Source of the DNA: CAWECB01 sp963807465 | Lineage (GTDB): Bacteria > Patescibacteriota > Minisyncoccia > Minisyncoccales > Minisyncoccaceae | DNA length: 64,000 nt | Reading direction: 5' to 3' | Assembly (NCBI GenBank): GCA_963807465.1 | Contig: CAWECB010000003.1 | Coordinates: forward strand, 62,001 to 126,000 | Part shown: piece after piece, positions 39,444-48,075 of the stretch | How the letters are laid out: the number at the start of each line of letters is the position of its first letter | How positions within the stretch are numbered: the first letter of the stretch is position 1 | Notes under the pieces: generated by a model | What the model was told of the DNA's origin: nothing | What the model saw: only the letters and a program-made list of their open reading frames with translations | Database searches by the model: none | Translations under genes and position numbers: made by a program

Positions 39444-39491
39444 ATATTTGAATATTAACAGAAAACGGGGAATAAGCCAAGATTATACGGC

Positions 39492-39887
39492 CTAGCGGCA
39501 ACTATAGTGACCATCCTCACAATTCAAATAGCCACTCCCGGCGTATCCCGAATCGTCAATGCACCAGAATCCGTTTCTCAATTTAGATTTGGCGCAATAA
39601 TCAGTTGCGTTTTCAAATAGGAAAAGGTTACTTCCCTGCAACTTGATATTGTCTTCCGTCCTCTTTATATCCCTGCTATCTTTAAGACCGACGTAATTAC
39701 CGTTATTCAATTCATAGACCTTGGCCCAATTCCGAAGATCGTTCATATCGATCCTAATGACTGCATCATTTGCCGCACCCAGGACCATCTTGGATACTAC
39801 CAGAGGAATGGAACAAGAAATGCCGAAAACTACCAAGACTGCCAGCCCCCTAAAGAGCATCTCTATATTCCTCGCCCTATAGTCCAT
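39492..39887 (-). CDS. Pseudopilin-like small surface protein
   Basis: 131 residues. One N-terminal hydrophobic helix (about 10-33). The exported part resembles minor pilins of CPR bacteria: IDMNDLRNWAKVYELNNGNYVG recalls the 'D.R...A...Y...NGxYP' alpha-1C pattern, and two Cys pairs near the C-terminus (YCAKSKLRNGFWCIDDSGY; CEDGHYSC) could form disulfides. A canonical prepilin peptidase site (GFTLIE) is absent, so it may be a pilin-like anchored protein rather than a true pilin. Confidence 0.5.
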   Translation of the reverse strand: MDYRARNIEMLFRGLAVLVVFGISCSIPLVVSKMVLGAANDAVIRIDMNDLRNWAKVYELNNGNYVGLKDSRDIKRTEDNIKLQGSNLFLFENATDYCAKSKLRNGFWCIDDSGYAGSGYLNCEDGHYSCR

Positions 39888-39899
39888 GTTGTTGATTGA

Positions 39900-41531
39900 T
39901 TATTTCTGAACGTCTCCGTAAACGTTGTCGGTCTTTGCGAGCAATTGCTTGCTAGTCCACTGGTCTGTTCCCGACAATTGCGCCGCTCCGAGAAGGAATA
40001 CGGGCTGGTCGACCACCTCGGGATCGACCGAAATCTGGAAAGCACATATCTTGGCATCGTTTATACTTCCCGAACCGGCGGGCAGGCTCCCCATGTTGCA
40101 GGTAACCTCGCTCGTATCTGGATCGAAGGTAATATCTACTTTGTCGGGATAGGTTTTGCCTTCGTAAGTTACGTTGTCGGGCAGAACTGTCGTCATCTTG
40201 GCATTCTCGACATCATTGTATGAATTACTTGCCTTCCACTCGACTGTCAGATATGTCTTCTGGTTAGCCACTAAAGGATATGGTCCGGTATTGTTAAAAT
40301 ATTTGTTTCCCGGATATATCTGCTGGTCGGCGGAAATGGCCGTGTTAATCTTGGTCAAGAAATCCTGGCTCGCTCCTCCGAGGCTTATCCTATTCCTTAT
40401 GATGGGATTCTTATCAGCCAGGGTCTTCATCGGCCATTGATCTTTTAGGTTGACCCAGAATTCAACCGTTCCCACTTGCCCGACATCAAGGTATTGGAGT
40501 TCCGCCACCTTGCTTCCGTCCCAGACAATCGAGTTATCCCCCGTCTGGAAGGTTCCCTCCGGAGCCTTAATCGAGTTTAGATCCAATCCGGTTCCATCAA
40601 GTCGGGTAATTAAGGTCATGTTTTTGAGCCCGGCTTCTCCCACATTCCTGAAGGTGACCACATAATGCAACTGGTCTCCGGGCGTGGCGACGTAATTACT
40701 ATCATTGTTTATCTCCTGAGTAATCAATACTGAGGGAGCGATTATCTGCACCCCCTTGACCACTTCTTTCAAGACCACGAAATTTCCGTCCTGCCAGATT
40801 CCAATCCTGGCCTTGAAAACCTTCTGATCCATCGACTGTCCGTTGATGATTCCCGAAATTTGTATCATTCCCGAATCCGATTCGTTCAAGATGGGTATGT
40901 CCCACTGCGTATTATCCACCCCCTGCGGCTGCCCGTACAAAAACTCGAAATCACTCGGATAATCGACGTAACAAGTAAGATCTTGAAGGGGATATGTAAC
41001 GTTCGAGGAATAATTGACTTTCAAGGTCAAGGCCTTTCCCCCCTCGGCCTGATTGGGAACGTCTATCGAAAGATCCAACGGTATGGTCCCCAATATCGTA
41101 GTGAATGTAGTCGAAACTTCGCTTCGGCTCTTCAGGTTCTCAGGCTCGAACGAAACACTGGCTTTGGCCGTCTTGGTATCGTTCTCCTGGCCCAATAACC
41201 TCGTGTCGAACTTGAAGGTTCTTTCTTCTCCGGGATAGATATCTCCGCCCAAATCTTGCGAGCTCATTATCTTTATCTTCGGCTCGTTGTTTTCAAGAAT
41301 AGAATTGTCCGGATACTCGAAAGTCAGCTCCGGATTCTGTAGCCTAATACTTCCGTTGTTCTTCAATTTGACGACGTATTCAACGCTGTCCCCGACCGTC
41401 GCTCTGTCCGGACCCAGTATCTCGATCTTTAAAATCTGTTTACTAAAAGACATCCTCTCCCATGAAAAAATAGAGAGGGCTATGAATGCCAAGAATATCA
41501 AGGTTAAGATTGCTATTGTTCTTTTTTTCAT
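39900..41531 (-). CDS. Large surface protein with DUF11/CARDB-like beta repeats
   Basis: 543 residues. An N-terminal signal anchor (about 5-22) is followed by repeated Ig-like beta modules. Each has a 'GD.v.Y.v...N.G...l.n..l' pattern: ATVGDSVEYVVKLKNNGSIRLQNPEL, and ATPGDQLHYVVTFRNVGEAGLKNMTL, plus a third near YPLVANQKTYLTVEWKASN. Such proteins are common at CPR cell surfaces and may serve attachment. It lies between the pseudopilin-like gene and a Pro-rich protein, and starts 1-4 bp within the end of the latter. Confidence 0.8.
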   Translation of the reverse strand: MKKRTIAILTLIFLAFIALSIFSWERMSFSKQILKIEILGPDRATVGDSVEYVVKLKNNGSIRLQNPELTFEYPDNSILENNEPKIKIMSSQDLGGDIYPGEERTFKFDTRLLGQENDTKTAKASVSFEPENLKSRSEVSTTFTTILGTIPLDLSIDVPNQAEGGKALTLKVNYSSNVTYPLQDLTCYVDYPSDFEFLYGQPQGVDNTQWDIPILNESDSGMIQISGIINGQSMDQKVFKARIGIWQDGNFVVLKEVVKGVQIIAPSVLITQEINNDSNYVATPGDQLHYVVTFRNVGEAGLKNMTLITRLDGTGLDLNSIKAPEGTFQTGDNSIVWDGSKVAELQYLDVGQVGTVEFWVNLKDQWPMKTLADKNPIIRNRISLGGASQDFLTKINTAISADQQIYPGNKYFNNTGPYPLVANQKTYLTVEWKASNSYNDVENAKMTTVLPDNVTYEGKTYPDKVDITFDPDTSEVTCNMGSLPAGSGSINDAKICAFQISVDPEVVDQPVFLLGAAQLSGTDQWTSKQLLAKTDNVYGDVQK

Positions 41532-42016
41532 TTTAAGCCTAATTTTTCATTAATTTCTTTCAAGAAATTGGTAGCTGCTATGTGCCCGGCGGGATCCTTG
41601 CTTGCCATGCTGGGCATATCCCTTTTCAGGTGGTTTATCTTATACTGCAATTCCTGTTTTTTGACATACAGGTGTCCCTTGGGGAAAAACTCTTCTCTCA
41701 ACTTTAATAATTTCTGCCTAACCGGCGACCTTAACTCCGAAGCATAATCCTTGTATCCTCCCTTCCTTCCAATTGCATACAGCATCTTCCTTGTTTCGGC
41801 GACACCGTAGCCACCCTTGAATGGTGAAGGGGGGCCGGAACTTTTTTGCTCCTTAATTATTTCCTTTTTCGGCGTAAAGGCTGGCCTCGTCAAAGAGGGA
41901 TTTGCTCTGCCCTTGAAGCTGTCGGGCCCTTCGATAAAAGGATTCTCTTCGCCCTCTCCGCTCTTAGGGGGACCCTCTATTGGCCCTATAGGTTCATTTG
42001 ATGAAAAATCTTCCAT
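41528..42016 (-). CDS. Hypothetical protein with disordered Pro/Gly-rich N-terminus
   Basis: 162 residues. The first 70 residues are rich in Pro, Gly, Glu and Ser and are probably disordered. Residues 75-162 look helical and basic (AETRKMLYAIGRKGGYKDYASELRSP, KKQELQYKINHLKRDMPSM). No signal peptide and no recognised family. It overlaps the surface protein gene start by 4 bp, so it may be a cytoplasmic partner of that gene or simply co-transcribed. Confidence 0.7.
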   Translation of the reverse strand: MEDFSSNEPIGPIEGPPKSGEGEENPFIEGPDSFKGRANPSLTRPAFTPKKEIIKEQKSSGPPSPFKGGYGVAETRKMLYAIGRKGGYKDYASELRSPVRQKLLKLREEFFPKGHLYVKKQELQYKINHLKRDMPSMASKDPAGHIAATNFLKEINEKLGLK

Positions 42017-42019
42017 GCG

Positions 42020-44908
42020 TTAATTTACTTTTTTAATTCCCAGGAATATTTTGTACTCGTTCACTTCGACTTCTCTCGATAAGTCGAACTCTTCTTCCGG
42101 TTCGGGAACGAAGAAGTCTTCAGCCAAAACTTCGCTTAAGATATTCTCTTTGTTCCTTTCTATTATTTTATCAAAGAATTCAAGTTTTTGGTAGCCTATC
42201 TTTATCCTGTCATCCGGGCTGAACTTGGCATCCTTCCTCATCTGCTGTATCTGCCTTATAATCTCCCTTACCAATCCTTCTTCTTTTAATTCTGGGGTAA
42301 TGACAGTATCCAATTCGACAGGGCTCGTAAGATTATTATCGAACAAGACTTCTTTAACATTAACCTCGTCTTTAATTAATTCTATTAACTCTTCTTTATC
42401 TCTTAACTTGGTCTTTGCTTCTTTTACTTTTAAAGATGATAATGCCTGCCTTACTTTTATCCCCTGCTTTGACCTTTCGGCTAAAGCTAAATTGACGATA
42501 TCCCTCGCTTCGCTCATCTCTTCTTCCAGCTTGCTATCGATCAAGTCTTTCCTTTCTTCCGGATAGTCGCACAAGTGCACGCTTATCATCCCCTCTTTTT
42601 TCAGTTTCAGATATATTTCCTCGGTAATAAAAGGGGTAAAAGGAGCCATCAATTTGCTTAACTTGAATAATACGTAATACAGGGTAGCAGTCGCTTCTTC
42701 CTTTTCTTTTTTCGTTTCCGGCTTCTGGAACCTTCTCCTCGATCTCCTGATATACCAGTTACTCAAATCGTCGATGAAATCGGTAAACAGCCTCGTCGCT
42801 TTGGTCAGTTCATATTTGTCCATCCATTTGATGACGTCCCTGTTTAATCCTTCGGTCTTACTCAATATCCATCTGTCGAGGAGGTTGTCGGTCTGGGGAA
42901 TCTTGTCCGAGAATTCTTTTCCTTTGTATGTCTCGAAGAAAACAAAGCAATTGTCGAGCCCCGATATGATTTTCCTCCAATATTCCTTGACCTTGTCTTT
43001 TGAGAATCTGTAATCTTCTCCGATCGAAGTCGAAGCCAGAAGAAAATACCTTAACGAATCGGCTCCGAATGAATTGAACATTTCAGCGGGGTCGGGATAG
43101 TTCTTCAGTTTCTTGCTTAACTTCCTTCCCTTGTCGTCCAAAACCAAGCCGTTGACGATGACGTTCTTAAAGGCCGGGTGGCTCTTGCCTAATCCTAAAT
43201 CTTTAATGGTTAAAGCCGTTGCCAAAACATGGAGGGTGTAAAACCAGCCCCTCGTCTGATCCAGCCCCTCGGCAATAAAATCAGCCGGATAAGTCTTTTC
43301 AACCAGTTCCTTGTTTTCGAAAGGATAATGCCATTGGGCATAAGGCATGGCCCCGGATTCAAACCAGCAGTCGAATACTTCCGGAGTCCTCTTCATTTCT
43401 TTACCACATTTGTGGCATTTCAATTTCACCTCATCGATATATGGACGGTGGAGGTCTTTCAAATCATAATCCTTGATTGCCAGTTCCTTGAGTTCTTTCA
43501 CGCTGCCGATGCAAACCTTTTCATCGCATTCCTCGCATTGCCAGATATTAATGGGAGCGCCCCAGAACCTGCTCCTAGAAATATCCCAGTCTTTGGCTCC
43601 TTCGAGCCATTTGCCGAACCTTCCTTCTTTGACATGCTCGGGAACCCAGTGGATCCTTTCGTTGTTCTTTATTAACCTGTCTTTGATTTCGGTAACCAAA
43701 ACGTACCAGCTTTCGATAGCATAGTATAGCAAGGGAGAGTCGCACCTCCAGCAGAAAGGATACTCATGGGTCACCAATTCTTCTTTGTAAAGAATGTCCC
43801 TTTCTTTCAGATTCTGTATTATCTTGTGATCCGCCTCCTTAACGAATTCTCCTTTGAAATCACTTACTTCCTTCTTGAAATTCCCCAAGGTATCGACAGT
43901 ATGGAAGAAAGGTAATTCGTATTCCTTTCCCATATTGAAATCGTCTTCACCGTACATGGGGTTCAGATGCACTATTCCCGTACCATCTTCGGCGGAAACA
44001 AATTCTCCGGGCAATACCTGGTAAGCATTCTTGAGGTTATCCGGCTTTTCTTTCTTCAGATAATCGAACATGGGTTCGTATCTCAATCCCGCGAGCTCTT
44101 TTCCTTTGAATCTCTTCAATGTCTTGTATTGTTCTTCAATGATGAATAATCTTTCCGTTGCCAGGACGTATTCTTTATTGTTCTCTGTCTTTATATGGCT
44201 GTATTCCAAGTCCTTGTTTACAGCCAAAGCAACATTACCGGGCAAGGTCCAGGGAGTTGTGGTCCAGACGAGAAAATATGCGTCTTCGAATCTTTCTCCG
44301 TCTTTGATCTTGAATTTGACGTAGATGGATTTGTCCTTTACTTCCTTGTATCCCTGATTGACTTCAAAGTTGGAAAGAGTGGTGCTGCATCTCGGACAAA
44401 ACGGGGAAACCCTGTAATTCCTTGTTACTAGCTTTTCATTCCATAATTGCTTCAAAACCCACCAGACCGATTCAATGTAGTTGTTTTCTAGTGTCGCATA
44501 GGCATCATTATAATCAGCCCATCTGCCCACCCTCTGCAAAGTCTTCTGGAAATCATCGACGCAGGCGAAGACAGAGCTCCTGCAGGCGTCGTTGAATTTC
44601 TCAATTCCCATTTCTTCAATCTCTTTCTTGTTCTTGATTCCCAGTTCCCTCTCAATTAGGTTTTCTATAGGCAATCCGTGGCAGTCCCAACCCACTCTTC
44701 TCGGGACCTGGTAGCCTCTCATGGTCCAATACCTCAAAACCGCATCCTTGATCGTGGTTGCGAGGATGTGACCGTAGTGGGGCTTTCCCGTGGCGAAAGG
44801 AGGGCCGTCGTAGAAGCTGAAAAACGGAGAATCTTTCCTGTTCTCTATGGATTTACGGAAAATGTCTTCCTTTTCCCAGAATTCTAATATTTTCCCTTCT
44901 CTATTCAT
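42020..44908 (-). CDS. ileS: Isoleucyl-tRNA synthetase
   Basis: 962 residues, intact. Class I signatures: GPPFATGKPHYGHILATTIKD (HYGH), GWDCHGLPIENLIERELG, the CP1 editing domain TTTPWTLPGNVALAV, zinc-like cysteine pairs WQCEECDEKVC and LKCHKCGKEM, KLSKKLKNYPDP as a KMSKS variant, and the anticodon-binding domain (LSNWYIRRSRRRFQKPETKKEKE). This is the archaeal/eukaryotic-like clade often found in CPR. Its start overlaps the following phosphatase stop by 8 bp. Confidence 0.96.
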   Translation of the reverse strand: MNREGKILEFWEKEDIFRKSIENRKDSPFFSFYDGPPFATGKPHYGHILATTIKDAVLRYWTMRGYQVPRRVGWDCHGLPIENLIERELGIKNKKEIEEMGIEKFNDACRSSVFACVDDFQKTLQRVGRWADYNDAYATLENNYIESVWWVLKQLWNEKLVTRNYRVSPFCPRCSTTLSNFEVNQGYKEVKDKSIYVKFKIKDGERFEDAYFLVWTTTPWTLPGNVALAVNKDLEYSHIKTENNKEYVLATERLFIIEEQYKTLKRFKGKELAGLRYEPMFDYLKKEKPDNLKNAYQVLPGEFVSAEDGTGIVHLNPMYGEDDFNMGKEYELPFFHTVDTLGNFKKEVSDFKGEFVKEADHKIIQNLKERDILYKEELVTHEYPFCWRCDSPLLYYAIESWYVLVTEIKDRLIKNNERIHWVPEHVKEGRFGKWLEGAKDWDISRSRFWGAPINIWQCEECDEKVCIGSVKELKELAIKDYDLKDLHRPYIDEVKLKCHKCGKEMKRTPEVFDCWFESGAMPYAQWHYPFENKELVEKTYPADFIAEGLDQTRGWFYTLHVLATALTIKDLGLGKSHPAFKNVIVNGLVLDDKGRKLSKKLKNYPDPAEMFNSFGADSLRYFLLASTSIGEDYRFSKDKVKEYWRKIISGLDNCFVFFETYKGKEFSDKIPQTDNLLDRWILSKTEGLNRDVIKWMDKYELTKATRLFTDFIDDLSNWYIRRSRRRFQKPETKKEKEEATATLYYVLFKLSKLMAPFTPFITEEIYLKLKKEGMISVHLCDYPEERKDLIDSKLEEEMSEARDIVNLALAERSKQGIKVRQALSSLKVKEAKTKLRDKEELIELIKDEVNVKEVLFDNNLTSPVELDTVITPELKEEGLVREIIRQIQQMRKDAKFSPDDRIKIGYQKLEFFDKIIERNKENILSEVLAEDFFVPEPEEEFDLSREVEVNEYKIFLGIKKVN

Positions 44909-45497
44909 GTATTTCTCTTAATTCTCCGGGCTGAATCATCATTTGTTTCCTTTTTTCTACAAGCGTCTTATCGTCTGTTCCTTTTATATATCTCTCGAGT
45001 AGCCACAGGCCGTCTCCATGGGAAACGATAAGAATGTTCTTGTTTTGATGGTTGTTTTCAATTTCATTAAAAACGTCTATCATCCTTTGCCTTAATTGGT
45101 TCCATGATTCTCCGTTTGGAGTGGGGGTTTCGAATGCTTTCATCCTGTCGTTATTGTAGAAATTCCAGTATTCTTCCTTGGTTTTCCCTCCGAAGTCTCC
45201 CCAGTTCAAGTCTCTTAGCCTTACATCGTATATGATCTTGTTCGGATCGAATCCCATAACTCCCACCGCTATTTTTGCTGTTTCCCGGCAACGGAGGATA
45301 TCGGATGAAAAAATATAGTCGATTTGCCTATCTTTCAACATTTCTCCGGCTTTTTCTGCTTCCTCTATGCCTTCTTTTATGAGAGAGCAAGGAGGGGTGT
45401 CGTCCGGCCAGCAGTAGACGACATTTTTCTTTTCCGTCTGATGGATATTCTGCCCATGCCTAAGAAAAAAATACCTGTTTTTCAGATTGGTTTCCAT
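44901..45497 (-). CDS. Histidine phosphatase (phosphoglycerate mutase-like)
   Basis: 198 residues. The catalytic RHG is in YFFLRHGQNIHQ; IFSSDILRCRETAKIA is the second conserved block; ILIVSHGDGLWLLERY holds the second His. This small branch 2 enzyme probably dephosphorylates a small metabolite or sugar phosphate. The LRDLNWGDFGGKTKEEYWNF block fits the co-substrate loop of the family. First gene upstream of ileS. Confidence 0.9.
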   Translation of the reverse strand: METNLKNRYFFLRHGQNIHQTEKKNVVYCWPDDTPPCSLIKEGIEEAEKAGEMLKDRQIDYIFSSDILRCRETAKIAVGVMGFDPNKIIYDVRLRDLNWGDFGGKTKEEYWNFYNNDRMKAFETPTPNGESWNQLRQRMIDVFNEIENNHQNKNILIVSHGDGLWLLERYIKGTDDKTLVEKRKQMMIQPGELREIHE

Positions 45498-45589
45498 GGG
45501 TTAAAAATAGCAGATTTTAATATTTAAAGCAATTTAAAATCTCCATCTGGTTAGGGAGTATTGACAGGGATGTTTCAGAAGAATAAGAT

Positions 45590-45777
45590 ATGGGCGAACA
45601 ACCAAATAAGGATATTATTTGGTCGACATTCCCAGAATCTCGATAGAACAACTAAAGAAGATCCGGGAAGTATCGGAATTATTCCGCTATTTCTTGGTTT
45701 TTCCAAAAATACAAGAGAAATACAGAAGTTGCGGAAATTTTCCACAACTCCTTTGGCTTGTTCGACATATTAATTAA
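45590..45777 (+). CDS. Small hypothetical protein (one frameshift)
   Basis: From an ATG at 45590 (MGEQPNKDII) the frame closes after 18 codons. Adding one T in the T run near 45618 joins it to an open frame VDIPRISIEQLKKIREVSEL... ending at 45777, giving about 62 residues with a helical, charged middle. A TTGACA at 45561 with a weak TAAGAT 17 nt downstream precedes it, but the -10 abuts the ATG. Real coding is likely from codon use, function unknown. Confidence 0.4.
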
Positions 45778-45845
45778 ATTTAAAATAATGGGCATAAAAT
45801 TTGATTAGCTTACTTAAGCTAGTTAGAGAATATACACATAATAAT

Positions 45846-46691
45846 ATGCAATGCAAATTTATAGGATTAAATAATCAGCAGTGTGGGGGTAATGCTCTCG
45901 TCGGCAGTGATTTTTGTTTCTATCACTCTCAGGATCCTGAGATTATAAAAATCAGAGGGGACCTCATTGGACAAGTGGAGCAACCGGAGGACGCAAGCGC
46001 GATAAAGATTAACAACAACAGAGATGCAATAGGTTTGCTTAATAAAACGGTAACTGAATTAAGTAATAGCGAGATATCGGAACAGAAAGCTAATTCTTTG
46101 TGTTATCTAATCAACACCTCCATGAAAGCGTTGGAACAAGATGAAACTTACACTAGATATAAAAAAATAGCAGATGCAGTATCTGGAAGAAAGATGAAGA
46201 ATATATATGACAACCTTGACGGTAAAGAAAGATTTAAAGCCTTTAAATCCAGTCTAAATGACAGCAACCATAGAGGAGAAGAAGCTGAGGAGATTATCAG
46301 AAGCTTTGATCTGGATTCGTCGGGAGGGGAAAAATCATCCGAAAAAAACCTACAGACTCAAGCCAAGGCCACAAGCTTTTACCGCGAATCCAACGGAGCC
46401 TTAATAAAAGATACTTACATGTTGCTTCAAGTAATATACATGTTGATGTCGCAAGTCATTATTTTACGAACCTTTTCAGGGGGGAAAGAGATATCAAAAG
46501 AAAAACAGGTGTCATTTGCGCGAGATTTAAAGAAAATCCTATCAAGTATAGAAGCAGCAAATAAATCCCTAGAACTTCTTAAAGAGTGTCCGAATGATCC
46601 ATTTATTACAGACTTGTTTATGCGTTCTAAGTTTGAGGTAGAAGAGGAGTGGGAAAATAACGACTGTGGCATGATTCTATCTCGCAGCTAA
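45846..46691 (+). CDS. Hypothetical protein with N-terminal Cys/His knuckle
   Basis: The start at 45846 (MQCKFIGLNNQQCGGNALVG) is preferred over the upstream Met at 45801. The N-terminal C-x11-C-x(n)-CFYH pattern resembles small zinc knuckles of phage- and plasmid-borne proteins. The remainder (about 240 residues) is helical and charged, with a Met-rich hydrophobic stretch (MLLQVIYMLMSQVIILR). The frame stops at 46691, but a one-base shift near 46660 continues as RLWHDSISQLKTELKDEIRG... to 46909, so the true C-terminus may be longer. Codon use is more AT-rich than flanking genes, suggesting recent gain. Confidence 0.6.
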   Translation: MQCKFIGLNNQQCGGNALVGSDFCFYHSQDPEIIKIRGDLIGQVEQPEDASAIKINNNRDAIGLLNKTVTELSNSEISEQKANSLCYLINTSMKALEQDETYTRYKKIADAVSGRKMKNIYDNLDGKERFKAFKSSLNDSNHRGEEAEEIIRSFDLDSSGGEKSSEKNLQTQAKATSFYRESNGALIKDTYMLLQVIYMLMSQVIILRTFSGGKEISKEKQVSFARDLKKILSSIEAANKSLELLKECPNDPFITDLFMRSKFEVEEEWENNDCGMILSRS

Positions 46692-46909
46692 AAACAGAGT
46701 TAAAAGATGAAATCAGGGGAAGAGGAGCTGAATCGCCGGATATGGCCGCTCTGATGCTGACTTTTGTTAATCCGGCTTCGTTTTACTTCTTTTCCGGCGA
46801 TATTGTAGTATTCTTTTGCGGTGGGCAAATCCTTTGGCCCCCGTTTTTTGGTTTACAGTACTTCCTCACTACCCCAAACAATCATTTTTTATCTCTCGGG
46901 GCATTTTAA
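46692..46909. other. Stretch open on both strands, coding status unclear
   Basis: The plus strand carries the possible extension of the upstream gene (DMAALMLTFVNPASFYFF...). The minus strand carries an open frame KDLPTAKEYYNIAGKEVKRS... without a clear start and with codons typical of this genome. Neither can be chosen by eye. It may be a remnant of an inserted gene. Confidence 0.3.
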
Positions 46910-46927
46910 GGCTTCGTTTTGAGGAAA

Positions 46928-47530
46928 TCATTTGACTATCAATTTCCAATGCCAATCTTCATCTGGATAACCAGTAAGGTTTTGGTTGTCTACTCTGAAA
47001 CTTTGTTCAAAACCATATTTTGAAGCATTTTCAAGCAACCATTGATATTCTGGTAATTCTTTAAGAGGTTTTTTAAGCTCTAATCTTTCAACCGAATCAT
47101 CTCTTTTGCCATTTCTCATGGGACAGGCTACTATGTCAGCAGCTAACCCTGTTTGATGTTCACTTTCTCCAGATTTTGCAGTCATCCCAGTTGTATCTTC
47201 TAAGTAGAGCTTTCCTTGTTCTTCTTGAGACCTATATCCGGAAGCAACAACCAAACACATTCCGTCTTTTTCGGCATCTGTAATCATTCTTTCAATAGCA
47301 TCCTTCGCTATTGGCGTCATATACTGTACCGTAGTAAGCCAGCTTGCCCTTTCAGACAATTTAACTAAATCCGGCCTATATCCTTCTGGAAGACATTGCC
47401 CTTTATAAATATGATTATTACCGTTAACTATTTGACAATTCCTAATAATGTCAAAGAAGTAATGGTTTATAACCAACAAAAAACATATAACTATAATAAT
47501 AAAACTTAATAAATATAATAATTTTTTCAT
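46928..47530 (-). CDS. VanY-like D-Ala-D-Ala carboxypeptidase (M15 family)
   Basis: 200 residues. N-terminal membrane helix (about 4-26), then the zinc peptidase domain: VVASGYRSQEEQGKLY, SGESEHQTGLAADIV with the first His and Asp ligands, and DEDWHWKL with the catalytic Glu/Asp and the last His. It trims the terminal D-Ala of peptidoglycan stem peptides outside the membrane. The gene is AT-rich compared with its neighbours and lies in the accessory island, downstream of a highly structured non-coding stretch. Confidence 0.92.
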   Translation of the reverse strand: MKKLLYLLSFIIIVICFLLVINHYFFDIIRNCQIVNGNNHIYKGQCLPEGYRPDLVKLSERASWLTTVQYMTPIAKDAIERMITDAEKDGMCLVVASGYRSQEEQGKLYLEDTTGMTAKSGESEHQTGLAADIVACPMRNGKRDDSVERLELKKPLKELPEYQWLLENASKYGFEQSFRVDNQNLTGYPDEDWHWKLIVK

Positions 47531-47542
47531 AGTAATTATAGT

Positions 47543-47632
47543 TTAGGTCCAACCGCCCAGAATCCTTTTCCATGAGGCGTTGTGTACCTTACGGCGAAAT
47601 TTCCGATTTTCTTGCATATTTTTAAAATAATT
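47543..47632 (-). pseudogene. ORF remnant just upstream of vanY
   Basis: A minus-strand frame reads ICKKIGNFAVRYTTPHGKGF... and stops 12 nt before the vanY ATG. It has no start codon in frame. It looks like the C-terminal end of a lost gene. A short alternative ATG frame (MQENRKFRRK) covers the same bases. Parent family not recognised. Confidence 0.3.
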
Positions 47633-47635
47633 AAC

Positions 47636-47840
47636 TAATTGTAGGTTACGCCGACCGATAACCTTAACCTGTGGCGTAGATACAAAAAGCCCACCACAGG
47701 TAGTGGCCGAAGCCACTCATACCGGTTTCCCGATATGGCCGAAACGCAACCCTGCGATGGGTTCTTTATGCGTTTCGGACTATTAGCCGTGCCCCTGATT
47801 TCTCAAAGGTTTAGGCCCGCTATTAAATTGTACCCCCATA
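47636..47840 (-). ncRNA. Candidate structured RNA with several hairpins
   Basis: No credible ORF. On the minus strand in order: a GGGCC...GGGGC-type pairing, CCGAAACGCA pairing with TGCGTTTCGG around an inner ACCC/GGGT stem, a GGGAAACC loop region in CATA...TATG, GTGGC-TTCG-GCCAC, CCTGTGG pairing with CCACAGG across about 20 nt, and GGTTA-TCGGTCGGCG-TAACC. Several stems are long and perfect. It starts just after a terminator and ends before the vanY leader. It is not tmRNA or RNase P RNA by motif. Order and 3' GGTTA/TAACC stem recall HEARO/omegaRNA of IscB elements, from memory only; no IscB gene is present. Confidence 0.4.
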
Positions 47841-47845
47841 ATAGC

Positions 47846-47885
47846 TCAAAAAATAGAAAAAGTGTAGTCTAAAAGACTACACTTT
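47846..47885 (-). terminator. Rho-independent terminator
   Basis: AAGTGTAGTCT-TTT-AGACTACACTT perfect hairpin followed on the minus strand by TTTCTATTTTTT. It ends transcription coming from the alkyltransferase side and insulates the structured region. Confidence 0.8.
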
Positions 47886-47905
47886 GCCTACGTCCAATGT
47901 TCTAA

Positions 47906-48075
47906 TTATTTTGGAACTGGCAATCCTATTTTATATAATGGCAAATAATTAAAATAACAGGAATAGCCGTTTATTGAAATAATGTAGTTTAGAACATCTT
48001 TATACTCTGGCCTCTTGAACCAATTATTTAGAATATAAACACGTTGGACATCTGTATTAATAATGGATAATAGTT
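47906..48075 (-). pseudogene. Hypothetical ORF fragment after the alkyltransferase gene
   Basis: Minus-strand frame INTDVQRVYILNNWFKRPEYKD... ending ...YKIGLPVPK then stop at 47906. It overlaps the last codons of the alkyltransferase in another frame and has no start codon. Either a decayed gene or a gene joined by a missing base. Confidence 0.35.
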
